Below, piece by piece: positions 1 through 5,034 of a stretch of 5,034 bases of DNA; position 1 is the stretch's first letter; each line of letters begins with the position of its first letter. Position numbers and translations under genes: made by a program. Source of the DNA: Spirochaetota bacterium (lineage in GTDB: Bacteria; Spirochaetota; UBA12135; COTS27); NCBI GenBank assembly GCA_030621685.1, contig JAUXHF010000161.1, positions 1 to 5,034 of the forward strand, given 5' to 3'. Under the pieces are notes generated by a model. The model saw only the letters and a program-made list of their open reading frames with translations. It had not been told where the DNA came from and searched no databases.

Positions 1-791
1 AAGAATTTCCATTTCAGCATTTTTCCTTGGGCATCAATATGATAAAGCACCAAACCTTGCCTAGCCAGCGAATAGCCGACATTCCACAAAGTACCATCTT
101 TCTCCACACGCGGATGCGGGCCGAACGGAAAGCCCTCTAAGCCTTCGCCTAGCACGTAAGGAGCCACCGTCTCTAGAGTTTTTTCGTCTACCTCATAGGC
201 AGAGCCGCCTTCCCAAAGAGCAAAAAATTTACCGTGATGGTGAAGCACTGAAATATTAGCAGCGTTTAAGTCATCGCTAGAAGTATAGGCTCTTTCCGCG
301 CCCGGCACAGATGTGCCAAAGCCATCCAACAGTCTTTTCCCAGCAGAAAACTCTTTTTTAAACTTCTTTGTTTGAATGATACGTCCCAAATGACCTACCG
401 TGTTATTTCCAATATGATAAGCCTGAACCATGCCATCTCCATCAAAAAGATGATGATAGCGCAAAGAGCCCATTTCATGAAGGGCAGGGCCATTTCTATA
501 CAGGGTTCCACGCAAACCTTTAGGGATTTTCCCAGATATTTGCACCAATCCTGCCGGGCCAAGCTTTTGTTCACTTACCCCTTTAAAAGCATAGAGCCAA
601 GGGTTTTTATCTAAGCTATCGTAAAATTGGCTACGCCAGCTTTGTTGCCCTTGGCTAAATAAACGGCTATCATGGCCCCCCACAGCGGCAACAGCCGCAA
701 TGGAAACGCTAGTCATGGCCGTGTTTTGAATAAATTTTCTACGTGTAACTTTGTTTTCAAGAAACTTCTTAGTCTTGTCTATGTTTTTCAT
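1..791 (-). CDS. Carotenoid oxygenase (RPE65/CCD family), Tat-exported, partial (N-terminal 263 residues)
   Basis: Family members are non-heme Fe(II) enzymes that cleave a conjugated double bond in carotenoids, apocarotenoids or stilbenes with O2; the substrate cannot be read here. The frame is open from ATG at 791 to the left edge, about half of the usual 480-530 residues. Residues 16-21 (TRRKFI) form a twin-arginine motif followed by a hydrophobic, Ala-rich stretch to about 39, so export of the folded protein to the periplasm is predicted. Family hallmarks are GTLYRNGPA (95-103), RYHHLFDGDGMVQA (111-124), FALWEGGSAYEVD (190-202) and FPFGPHPRV (221-229). His226 in the last corresponds to the first of the four iron-binding histidines, usually within SAHP, here GPHP; the other three lie outside the window. 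The start is supported by AAGGAG at 803-798, 6 nt upstream; the internal Met26 would remove the RR motif. It lies 46 nt after the DUF2141 gene, probably cotranscribed. Family assignment is firm; reaction and substrate are inferred. Confidence 0.95.
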   Translation of the reverse strand, partial: MKNIDKTKKFLENKVTRRKFIQNTAMTSVSIAAVAAVGGHDSRLFSQGQQSWRSQFYDSLDKNPWLYAFKGVSEQKLGPAGLVQISGKIPKGLRGTLYRNGPALHEMGSLRYHHLFDGDGMVQAYHIGNNTVGHLGRIIQTKKFKKEFSAGKRLLDGFGTSVPGAERAYTSSDDLNAANISVLHHHGKFFALWEGGSAYEVDEKTLETVAPYVLGEGLEGFPFGPHPRVEKDGTLWNVGYSLARQGLVLYHIDAQGKMLKWKF

Positions 792-837
792 AATGTTCTC
801 CTTTTTCAGAAAAAATTAAATTTTTATTCGAACCTTA

Positions 838-1338
838 TTAAAATTTTAAGGTAAAAACCTTATCTTCATCGGCAGAAACATGCTCGGCAGCACGAGAAAA
901 CTTGGGAGGCCCTAGCCTTTGCTTGCCTGAAATAGCTACCGGCTCTTTCGGGATGCCCAGGACATTCATCTCTAACATCCCATCTCTGTTCTCATCAATA
1001 AATGAACGCACCGCATAGTTATCAGCAGGAACATCACCAATTCGTACTGACATGGTTTCTCCAAATACTCTAACGCAACCGCTGTACGCTATTTCACCAT
1101 ATTTTACCATTCCAACAGGACCCGCTTCTGTGTCCATGTCCTCAAACGACTCTTTACTTGTTGCAACTATGCTACAAACTATAGTAGATTTACTTGCATC
1201 TTTTCCTGCTTTCAGGTTTTTCAGTTCCAAGGTAATTGTTGCAGCATATAACCCTAGCCCTAAAGACTGGCTACATATAATGCTTACAATAAACAGCACT
1301 TTCAGCGCTCTATTTACTCTATTTACTTTATTTTTCAT
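838..1338 (-). CDS. Secreted DUF2141-family protein
   Basis: Complete 166-residue protein, close to the usual size of the DUF2141 family (about 140-170 residues), whose biochemical role is unknown. Residues 1-13 are basic (K2, K4, R7, R10, K13), followed by a hydrophobic core 14-30 and probable signal peptidase I cleavage near Ala32; C22 is not in a lipobox. The mature part starts with beta-type sequence (ATITLELKNL, 33-42). The C-terminal half carries the family signature: ADNYAVRSFIDENRDG (105-120), then MNVLGIPKEPVAISG (124-138) and LGPPKFSRAAEHV (142-154). The Asp/Asn-rich DENRDG loop could bind a metal ion, which is inference. Mature Cys55 and Cys88 could form a disulfide. An AGGA Shine-Dalgarno site lies 9 nt before the ATG (1351-1348). 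It is the first gene of the leftward unit, followed 46 nt later by the carotenoid oxygenase with no terminator between them. Codons 5-10 are a perfect 9-bp DNA duplication encoding VNRVNR. Confidence 0.9.
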   Translation of the reverse strand: MKNKVNRVNRALKVLFIVSIICSQSLGLGLYAATITLELKNLKAGKDASKSTIVCSIVATSKESFEDMDTEAGPVGMVKYGEIAYSGCVRVFGETMSVRIGDVPADNYAVRSFIDENRDGMLEMNVLGIPKEPVAISGKQRLGPPKFSRAAEHVSADEDKVFTLKF

Positions 1339-1359
1339 AATTTTCTTTCCTATGTTCTT

Positions 1360-1389
1360 ATTATAAGTTTTTATTTTAAACCATGCCCA
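1360..1389 (-). promoter_or_regulatory. Predicted sigma70-type promoter for the DUF2141-oxygenase operon
   Basis: Read leftward, a perfect TATAAT -10 box lies at 1365-1360, with TGGGCA (4 of 6 matches to TTGACA) at 1389-1384 and an 18-bp spacer. Transcription would begin near 1353, giving a very short leader that starts almost at the AGGA Shine-Dalgarno site. The weak -35 box suggests a promoter needing an activator, which fits the repeats lying immediately upstream. The -35 box overlaps the left arm of the 9-bp inverted repeat. Prediction from consensus match only. Confidence 0.55.
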
Positions 1390-1460
1390 GATGTTTTCAT
1401 AAAATATTTTCTAGACATTTACTACTATTCTAGACATTTACTACTATATTAGCATGGTTT
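1378..1460. repeat. 9-bp inverted repeat enclosing the tandem repeat (candidate operator)
   Basis: The left arm AAACCATGC (1378-1386) and the right arm GCATGGTTT (1452-1460) are perfect reverse complements separated by 65 bp, and the 2 x 19-bp tandem repeat lies between them. The left arm overlaps the predicted -35 box and spacer of the leftward promoter. The arms are much richer in G and C than their surroundings. Symmetry on both sides of a direct repeat suggests a multi-site regulator operator or looping arrangement. Binding is inferred; the repeat itself is directly visible. Confidence 0.65.
1410..1447. repeat. Perfect tandem repeat, 2 x 19 bp
   Basis: The unit TCTAGACATTTACTACTAT occurs at 1410-1428 and again, with no mismatch and no spacer, at 1429-1447. 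The match extends 1 bp to the left. Each unit begins with the palindrome TCTAGA. On the leftward operon the two units fall roughly 60-95 bp upstream of the predicted transcription start, a usual place for activator sites. A 19-bp period is a little under two helical turns. It could be a paired regulator site or a recent slippage duplication; the sequence alone cannot decide. Confidence 0.9.
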
Positions 1461-1642
1461 TTCTCTGAAAATATTTTTTTTCAAAAAAATACTAGCTGCT
1501 TCCAAACAAAAAAGAAGAAAAAAACAAATAAGAAGAAAAAACCGAATTTAAATTTATATACCAAAAATATTTAGCTGATCTTTTTTGGCCCAGTTTAACT
1601 CTGTTTTCAAATATTTCTTTCTCAAACATAGCACAGTAGTAT

Positions 1643-1656
1643 CTTTTTATAAAAAG
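1643..1656. repeat. 14-bp perfect AT palindrome
   Basis: CTTTTTATAAAAAG is an exact palindrome centred between 1649 and 1650. Such a site could be bound by a homodimeric regulator. In sequence this AT-rich, palindromes of this kind also arise by chance, so functional confidence is low. Confidence 0.35.
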
Positions 1657-1714
1657 CATCAATTTCGCATACAGCCATGATACGGCTCTCGCTGCTATCT
1701 CTTTTTACTCAAAC

Positions 1715-1736
1715 CTTTTAATCCCATCATTAAAAG
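1715..1736. repeat. 8-bp inverted repeat with a further direct copy
   Basis: CTTTTAAT (1715-1722) and ATTAAAAG (1729-1736) are reverse complements with a 6-nt spacer. The extended right arm TCATTAAAAG (1727-1736) recurs exactly at 1771-1780, and TTAAAAG recurs once more at 1790-1796. No T-run follows on either strand, so a terminator is unlikely. Clustered copies could be weak regulator sites; low-complexity chance is the alternative. Confidence 0.35.
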
Positions 1737-1855
1737 CATAATACGTTCAAAAACATTAGCTAAAAGGCATTCATTAAAAGATAAAGCGCTTAAAAGTATT
1801 AATTTTTTTAAAGGCCTAGCCTTCCATGCTTTCTCGAAGAAAATTACAAAATTCA

Positions 1856-1884
1856 TTGAACCCATACACGAAATGTAGTATACT
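1856..1884 (+). promoter_or_regulatory. Predicted sigma70-type promoter for the large lipoprotein
   Basis: TTGAAC (1856-1861; TTGA matches the -35 consensus) is followed after a 17-bp spacer by TATACT (1879-1884; 5 of 6 matches to TATAAT). Transcription would start near 1891, leaving a leader of about 65 nt before the ATG. A second -10-like hexamer, TATAAA at 1889-1894, has no good -35 partner. This is the best consensus match close to the gene, but untested. Confidence 0.5.
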
Positions 1885-1955
1885 TTACTATAAAGAAGCT
1901 AAAATATTTATTATCTATTTACTTCTTTCACAAGAAAATTACTGGAGAACTACAA

Positions 1956-4900
1956 ATGAACTATAGGCTTCGAAAACTATGGATTACATGCAAAGGCTTT
2001 TTTCGATGGCTTGGTCTTTGCACTGGAATTCTACTCTTCATCTACTCCTGTACCAGCACATCAGGAACGACCACCTTAGAGAAAAAGCTCTCTAGCGACT
2101 CAAAGGTCATTCTTTTCACGTTACAGAAAAGAAATAACCCCTTTTTGACAAGAGATATAAGCTTTTCGATTGATGACCTGCCAGGTAGCTCGGCGCAACG
2201 GATATATGCTGTTATAACCCTTGATGATATCCAATCTGGCTACGTGGTAGATGAGACAACAGAATTTACGGTAAACTTTGATTTGCCGCAAAAAGCATCT
2301 ATCATCTTCTCGGGTAAGGTTATAAAAAACCAATCATTATTAACCTTACGTTTAGCAAGAAGTTACTTTGAAGGAAATACTTTGCCTATCAGCGTGGTGG
2401 CCGAAGACAACAAAACACTTACACGTTACTCTGTTGAAACATTCTTTACGCCGCCCACATTAAATTTCCGCTATCGCCAAACAAAGCATACCATAAAGTT
2501 AGAGCAAAGAAACTACAGCATAAGGCCTCCGCAAATAAACGGTACGGCCTCGGGAGTGACGCAGATCCTCATTAAGCCCAAAGATTCGCTTGTACAGCTA
2601 AACCCCAATGGCAGCTTAAGCGTAATGCCTGAAAACTTTGAAGGCGATGAACGAACACGAAAATACCTTATCAAAATTCAGCGCCAAGGGACTTCGGTTA
2701 TCCGTCGTCTAAACTTTCAGTTTTACAACAACAGCCAGCCAAGTGCCCCCCAAATCATCAGCCCCGATAACTTTGCCCTAGATGTTCCTCGCTATGAAGA
2801 CACCCTTCTTACTTGGCTTGAAAGCGAGGATGAAGATAATGACCCCATTAACTATAGAGTGAAAATAGCCTTAAGCCGCGAAGCCCTTGCCGTGAACAAT
2901 TCCATCTTACAGCAACGTTATGCTGAAGACATAGTTTTAGATACGGTTACGAGTAAGAGTTATTACCAGCTCCCCAGCTCAATGCTGACACCCAAGACTC
3001 AATATTTTTGGTATGTTGAAGCCCATGATGGCTTTTCGCAAAAAAAATCTATTATTCAAAATTTCACTTCGGCTAACAATAGCCCGCCTAGCCAATTTTC
3101 TCTGCTCAGTCCAGAAGATAAAGCCGAAGAGAGCTTTTCTGAAACCCTGAATTTCAGCTGGATGCCAAGTGATGATGCTAACAATGATGCCATTAGCTAT
3201 AATATTTATCTTTCTATAGACGAAAACAAACTTTTTCTTGAAGGCCGTAGTGCTGCCCTTGCCATAACAGCCATTGGCGAAAACTTGAAAGCACCATCGT
3301 TTAGCTTCAACAAGAAATTAGCGCCTTTTACTACCTATTATTGGCGAGTGAAAGCCTCTGATGGTTTTGATGACACCCTTTCCGATGTTTATAGTTTTAA
3401 GGCCGGCGGGGCTAACGCAGTTAGCCCCTTAGAGATAGTAGAGCCATTAAATAACTCAAAAGATAGAATTGCCACCAATCCGGTTTCGCTAACGTGGCGA
3501 CGGCTTCCTTTGAGTAATGACGAGAACATACTTCTCTATAACATATATTTTTCTACTAACGCCGAAGCTGTTATTTTAGAAGATACTTCAGCGCTCATTA
3601 CTCCCGATAGCCTGCATAATAACATTTTCATTATAGATGCCCAAAAGCTTTTTGCACGCAGTACCTATTTTTGGAAAGTTACAGCTAAAGAATTAAGGCA
3701 ATCTGAAAGCACTGAAGTCATACTTGAAAATTACGTATCGCCTGTGTTCAGTTTTTCAACGAAAAACCAAGCACCAACAAGCCCTCTTCTTGCTAGCCCG
3801 CTTAATAATAGCCGCGGAGTAGGTCGGATTAATGACATGCTTTTCTCATGGGAGGCAAGCTCTGATCCCGACCAAGATGAAATTCTTTATAACCTCTATG
3901 TTTCACAAAATGAAGAAGATTTATTCTTTGACAAAGAAGATTTTTTAGTAGCCAGCAATATAAGTCGCCTAAGTTACTTCTACCCCAAATCAAACTTAGA
4001 CCCAATCTCTAGTTACTACTGGATGATTGCTAGTAGCGATGGGCTTGCGGAGAATACTTCAAAAATACGAAACTTCAGCACGGGAAAAAATATTCCGCCA
4101 AAGCCAGTGCGCCTCAATCCTATCGGCAATAAAACGAACAACAAGAATCTGTCTTACAACAAAGGCGTATCCCTATCTTGGGGCGGTGCTTTTTATGAAG
4201 AAGGTGATGAATTTTACTACCTGCAACTTGCTGAAAGCCCCCAAGATTTAGCCCAGAGTAATTTTGTGTATAGAAGTCAGCCCATAAGCGAAAAGCAATA
4301 TACTATTCCACCAGAAGTCATGTTTCCGAAAAAAGAATATTTCGCCTCTATTTTAGTAGAAGATAGATTTAAAACATATTCTTTTTCTGATATCCAAAGT
4401 TTTACTACCCGCGGTGCTCGCATCAGCTTCTCGGCTAACATTGTAACTCCAGAAAACCTTGAAGATTTTTCTATGGCCATCCACTTCGATTCCGCCCCAG
4501 AAAAAAACATCAGCTACCAATATACAATAAATGATTCGTCTACCAGATCGCCTCCGGTAACTGCTAAAGGAATAGCCAGTAGCCAGCGAACCGAAGTTTC
4601 CCTAGACTTGCTTAACCAAGGAAGAGGTAGTTTATCCCTTGAAATTAATTTTGAAGATAGCGAAGGAACTCTATTCCAAAACATCCAGCAAGAAATTCAA
4701 CAAGAGAACTTCATCAAAATAGGAAGCTACTCACAACTTACTTCTATCAATAGCTCTTCAGCCTATCCCCTGCAAGGCACCTATGTGATTGTAAGAGACC
4801 TTAGCGCTGCAGCCCAGCCCAACCACAGCCCCATTGGAAGCCAAACAGCTCCTTTCACGGGCAGGCTTTATGGGCTTGGCAAATCGCTTACCGGATTAAC

Positions 4901-5034
4901 TATCCAGCGTAGCACCCAAAGCAATGTCGGATTATTTGCTGCCATTAAAGATGCTACTATTGATAACTTTTCAATAACTAGCTCGGAAAAAGGCATTACT
5001 GGCAAAACGATTGTAGGCCCACGTGCCGGAAGGA
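1956..5034 (+). CDS. Giant lipoprotein with fibronectin-III-like and GLUG-type repeats, partial (1026 residues seen)
   Basis: The frame is open from ATG at 1956 to the right edge without a stop, so the C-terminus is missing. GGAGA lies 8 nt upstream (Shine-Dalgarno). Residues 1-32 form a lipoprotein signal: basic N-region (R4, R6, K7, K13, R17), hydrophobic stretch 19-30, and lipobox I-Y-S-C with Cys32 as the predicted lipidated residue. No Asp follows the Cys, so outer-membrane sorting is likely by the E. coli rule. Residues about 50-164 and 167-258 are two beta-rich domains I cannot name. Five fibronectin-III/Ig-like repeats follow at about 262-373, 377-483, 490-602, 607-709 and 714-818. 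Residues 819-918 look like another beta domain. From 919, GLUG-type sequence begins: YVIVRDL, PIG (959-961), PFTGRLYGLG (966-975) and GLFAAIKDATI (992-1002). The role is probably surface adhesion or scaffolding, inferred from architecture. No catalytic motif is visible. It is transcribed divergently from the oxygenase operon. Confidence 0.93.
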   Translation, partial: MNYRLRKLWITCKGFFRWLGLCTGILLFIYSCTSTSGTTTLEKKLSSDSKVILFTLQKRNNPFLTRDISFSIDDLPGSSAQRIYAVITLDDIQSGYVVDETTEFTVNFDLPQKASIIFSGKVIKNQSLLTLRLARSYFEGNTLPISVVAEDNKTLTRYSVETFFTPPTLNFRYRQTKHTIKLEQRNYSIRPPQINGTASGVTQILIKPKDSLVQLNPNGSLSVMPENFEGDERTRKYLIKIQRQGTSVIRRLNFQFYNNSQPSAPQIISPDNFALDVPRYEDTLLTWLESEDEDNDPINYRVKIALSREALAVNNSILQQRYAEDIVLDTVTSKSYYQLPSSMLTPKTQYFWYVEAHDGFSQKKSIIQNFTSANNSPPSQFSLLSPEDKAEESFSETLNFSWMPSDDANNDAISYNIYLSIDENKLFLEGRSAALAITAIGENLKAPSFSFNKKLAPFTTYYWRVKASDGFDDTLSDVYSFKAGGANAVSPLEIVEPLNNSKDRIATNPVSLTWRRLPLSNDENILLYNIYFSTNAEAVILEDTSALITPDSLHNNIFIIDAQKLFARSTYFWKVTAKELRQSESTEVILENYVSPVFSFSTKNQAPTSPLLASPLNNSRGVGRINDMLFSWEASSDPDQDEILYNLYVSQNEEDLFFDKEDFLVASNISRLSYFYPKSNLDPISSYYWMIASSDGLAENTSKIRNFSTGKNIPPKPVRLNPIGNKTNNKNLSYNKGVSLSWGGAFYEEGDEFYYLQLAESPQDLAQSNFVYRSQPISEKQYTIPPEVMFPKKEYFASILVEDRFKTYSFSDIQSFTTRGARISFSANIVTPENLEDFSMAIHFDSAPEKNISYQYTINDSSTRSPPVTAKGIASSQRTEVSLDLLNQGRGSLSLEINFEDSEGTLFQNIQQEIQQENFIKIGSYSQLTSINSSSAYPLQGTYVIVRDLSAAAQPNHSPIGSQTAPFTGRLYGLGKSLTGLTIQRSTQSNVGLFAAIKDATIDNFSITSSEKGITGKTIVGPRAGR
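2739..4409 (+). repeat. Five tandem fibronectin-III-like protein repeats inside the lipoprotein
   Basis: The repeats are about 110-118 residues apart, shown by a conserved core Trp at residues 287, 402, 514, 632 and 742. Repeats begin with a proline-rich linker (PSAP, PPSQ, PTSP, PPKP), and most have a [ST]P[DEL] turn, the core Trp, an acidic loop followed by a Tyr strand, a late YFW/YYW motif (350-352, 461-463, 571-573, 687-689) and DG (358-359, 469-470, 695-696). Repeats 1, 2 and 4 keep acidic loops (SEDEDNDPINY, SDDANNDAISY, SDPDQDEILY). Repeat 3 has no DG, and repeat 5 has YFA in place of Y-aromatic-W (795-797) and no DG. The copies have diverged strongly, so this is an old expansion. Confidence 0.8.
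4710..5034 (+). other. Start of a GLUG-type (probable beta-helix) domain in the lipoprotein
   Basis: Residues 919-1026 follow the pattern that opens GLUG-repeat regions of bacterial surface proteins: an initial 'Y-x-L' element (YSQL, 925-928), a strand before the first turn (YVIVRDL), a PIG turn, PF-G-x-x-x-G-x-G (966-975), a strand (LTGLTIQ), then N-x-GLFAAI-x-x-ATI-x-NFSI, ending in the window at VGPRAG, where family members often have VGGLAG. These regions are known or predicted to fold as right-handed beta-helices and may hold many rungs, so several hundred more residues are likely beyond the edge. Confidence 0.75.

Larger units (their letters stand above)
1461..1855. other. AT-rich intergenic stretch without a recognisable gene
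   Basis: No credible coding frame or RNA gene was seen in this roughly 400-bp stretch. It contains a purine-rich low-complexity tract on the plus strand (about 1503-1541, with AAGAAGAAAAA repeated), a 14-bp palindrome at 1643-1656, an inverted repeat at 1715-1736 and recurrent TTAAAAG motifs between 1715 and 1796. Base composition is visibly poorer in G and C than the flanking genes. It is long for a bacterial divergent spacer, so a regulatory role or a small RNA remains possible but unsupported. Confidence 0.6.

Noticed and set aside
372..614. Plus-strand open frame of 80 codons
   Set aside because: It lies wholly antisense to the carotenoid oxygenase, whose family motifs are clear, and the translation resembles no protein family.
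672..854. Plus-strand open frame of 60 codons
   Set aside because: It overlaps the oxygenase start, the 46-nt gap and the DUF2141 end on the opposite strand, and has no recognisable sequence features.
1052..1366. Plus-strand open frame of 104 codons with hydrophobic content
   Set aside because: It is antisense to the DUF2141 gene, whose signature motifs establish the real frame; the hydrophobicity mirrors the complementary signal peptide region.
1673..1706. AGCC/GGCT stem followed by a T-run as a rho-independent terminator
   Set aside because: The stem is only 4 bp and the T-run begins more than 10 nt after it, so it does not fit a terminator, and no gene on the plus strand ends upstream.
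1811..1823. AAGGC-CTA-GCCTT hairpin as a terminator
   Set aside because: The stem is only 5 bp and no T-run follows it on either strand; the T-run at 1803-1809 precedes the hairpin on the plus strand.
2121..2333. Minus-strand open frame of 70 codons
   Set aside because: It is antisense to the continuous lipoprotein frame and has no supporting motif or ribosome binding site.
4027..4251. Plus-strand open frame of 74 codons
   Set aside because: It is an out-of-frame shadow inside FN3-like repeats 4 and 5 of the lipoprotein.
4277..4510. Minus-strand open frame of 77 codons
   Set aside because: It is antisense to the lipoprotein coding region with no independent support.

Overview
The window comes from an AT-rich, Gram-negative-type (diderm) bacterium. 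Three envelope-directed proteins use three different export signals: a Tat signal, a Sec signal peptide and a lipoprotein signal. The genes have clear Shine-Dalgarno sites (AAGGAG, AGGA, GGAGA) and plausible sigma70-type promoters. The mix of GLUG-type and fibronectin-like surface repeats occurs in several diderm phyla, so I do not assign a phylum.

Layout. Positions 1-1338 hold a two-gene leftward operon. The upstream gene (838-1338) encodes a secreted DUF2141-family protein. The downstream gene (791 to beyond the left edge) encodes the N-terminal half of a Tat-exported carotenoid oxygenase (RPE65/carotenoid cleavage dioxygenase family). Positions 1339-1955 are a long, very AT-rich divergent intergenic region. 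It contains a leftward promoter, a perfect 2 x 19-bp tandem repeat enclosed by a 9-bp inverted repeat, several AT palindromes and a rightward promoter candidate. From 1956 to the right edge runs one open frame of 1026 codons, still open at the edge. It encodes a very large lipoprotein: lipobox, two N-terminal beta-rich domains, five fibronectin-III-like repeats, one further beta domain, and the start of a GLUG-type repeat region that probably forms a beta-helix.

How the parts may work together. The oxygenase and the DUF2141 protein share a transcript and should both end up in the periplasm, which suggests a small envelope module acting on a carotenoid, apocarotenoid or stilbene-like substrate. 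This is inference. The large lipoprotein is transcribed divergently and looks like a surface adhesin or scaffold; nothing in the sequence ties it functionally to the oxygenase except the shared intergenic region. The most unusual non-coding signal is the compound repeat at 1378-1460, which overlaps and lies just upstream of the leftward promoter and looks like an operator. I found no RNA genes, CRISPR array, insertion sequence or convincing terminator.
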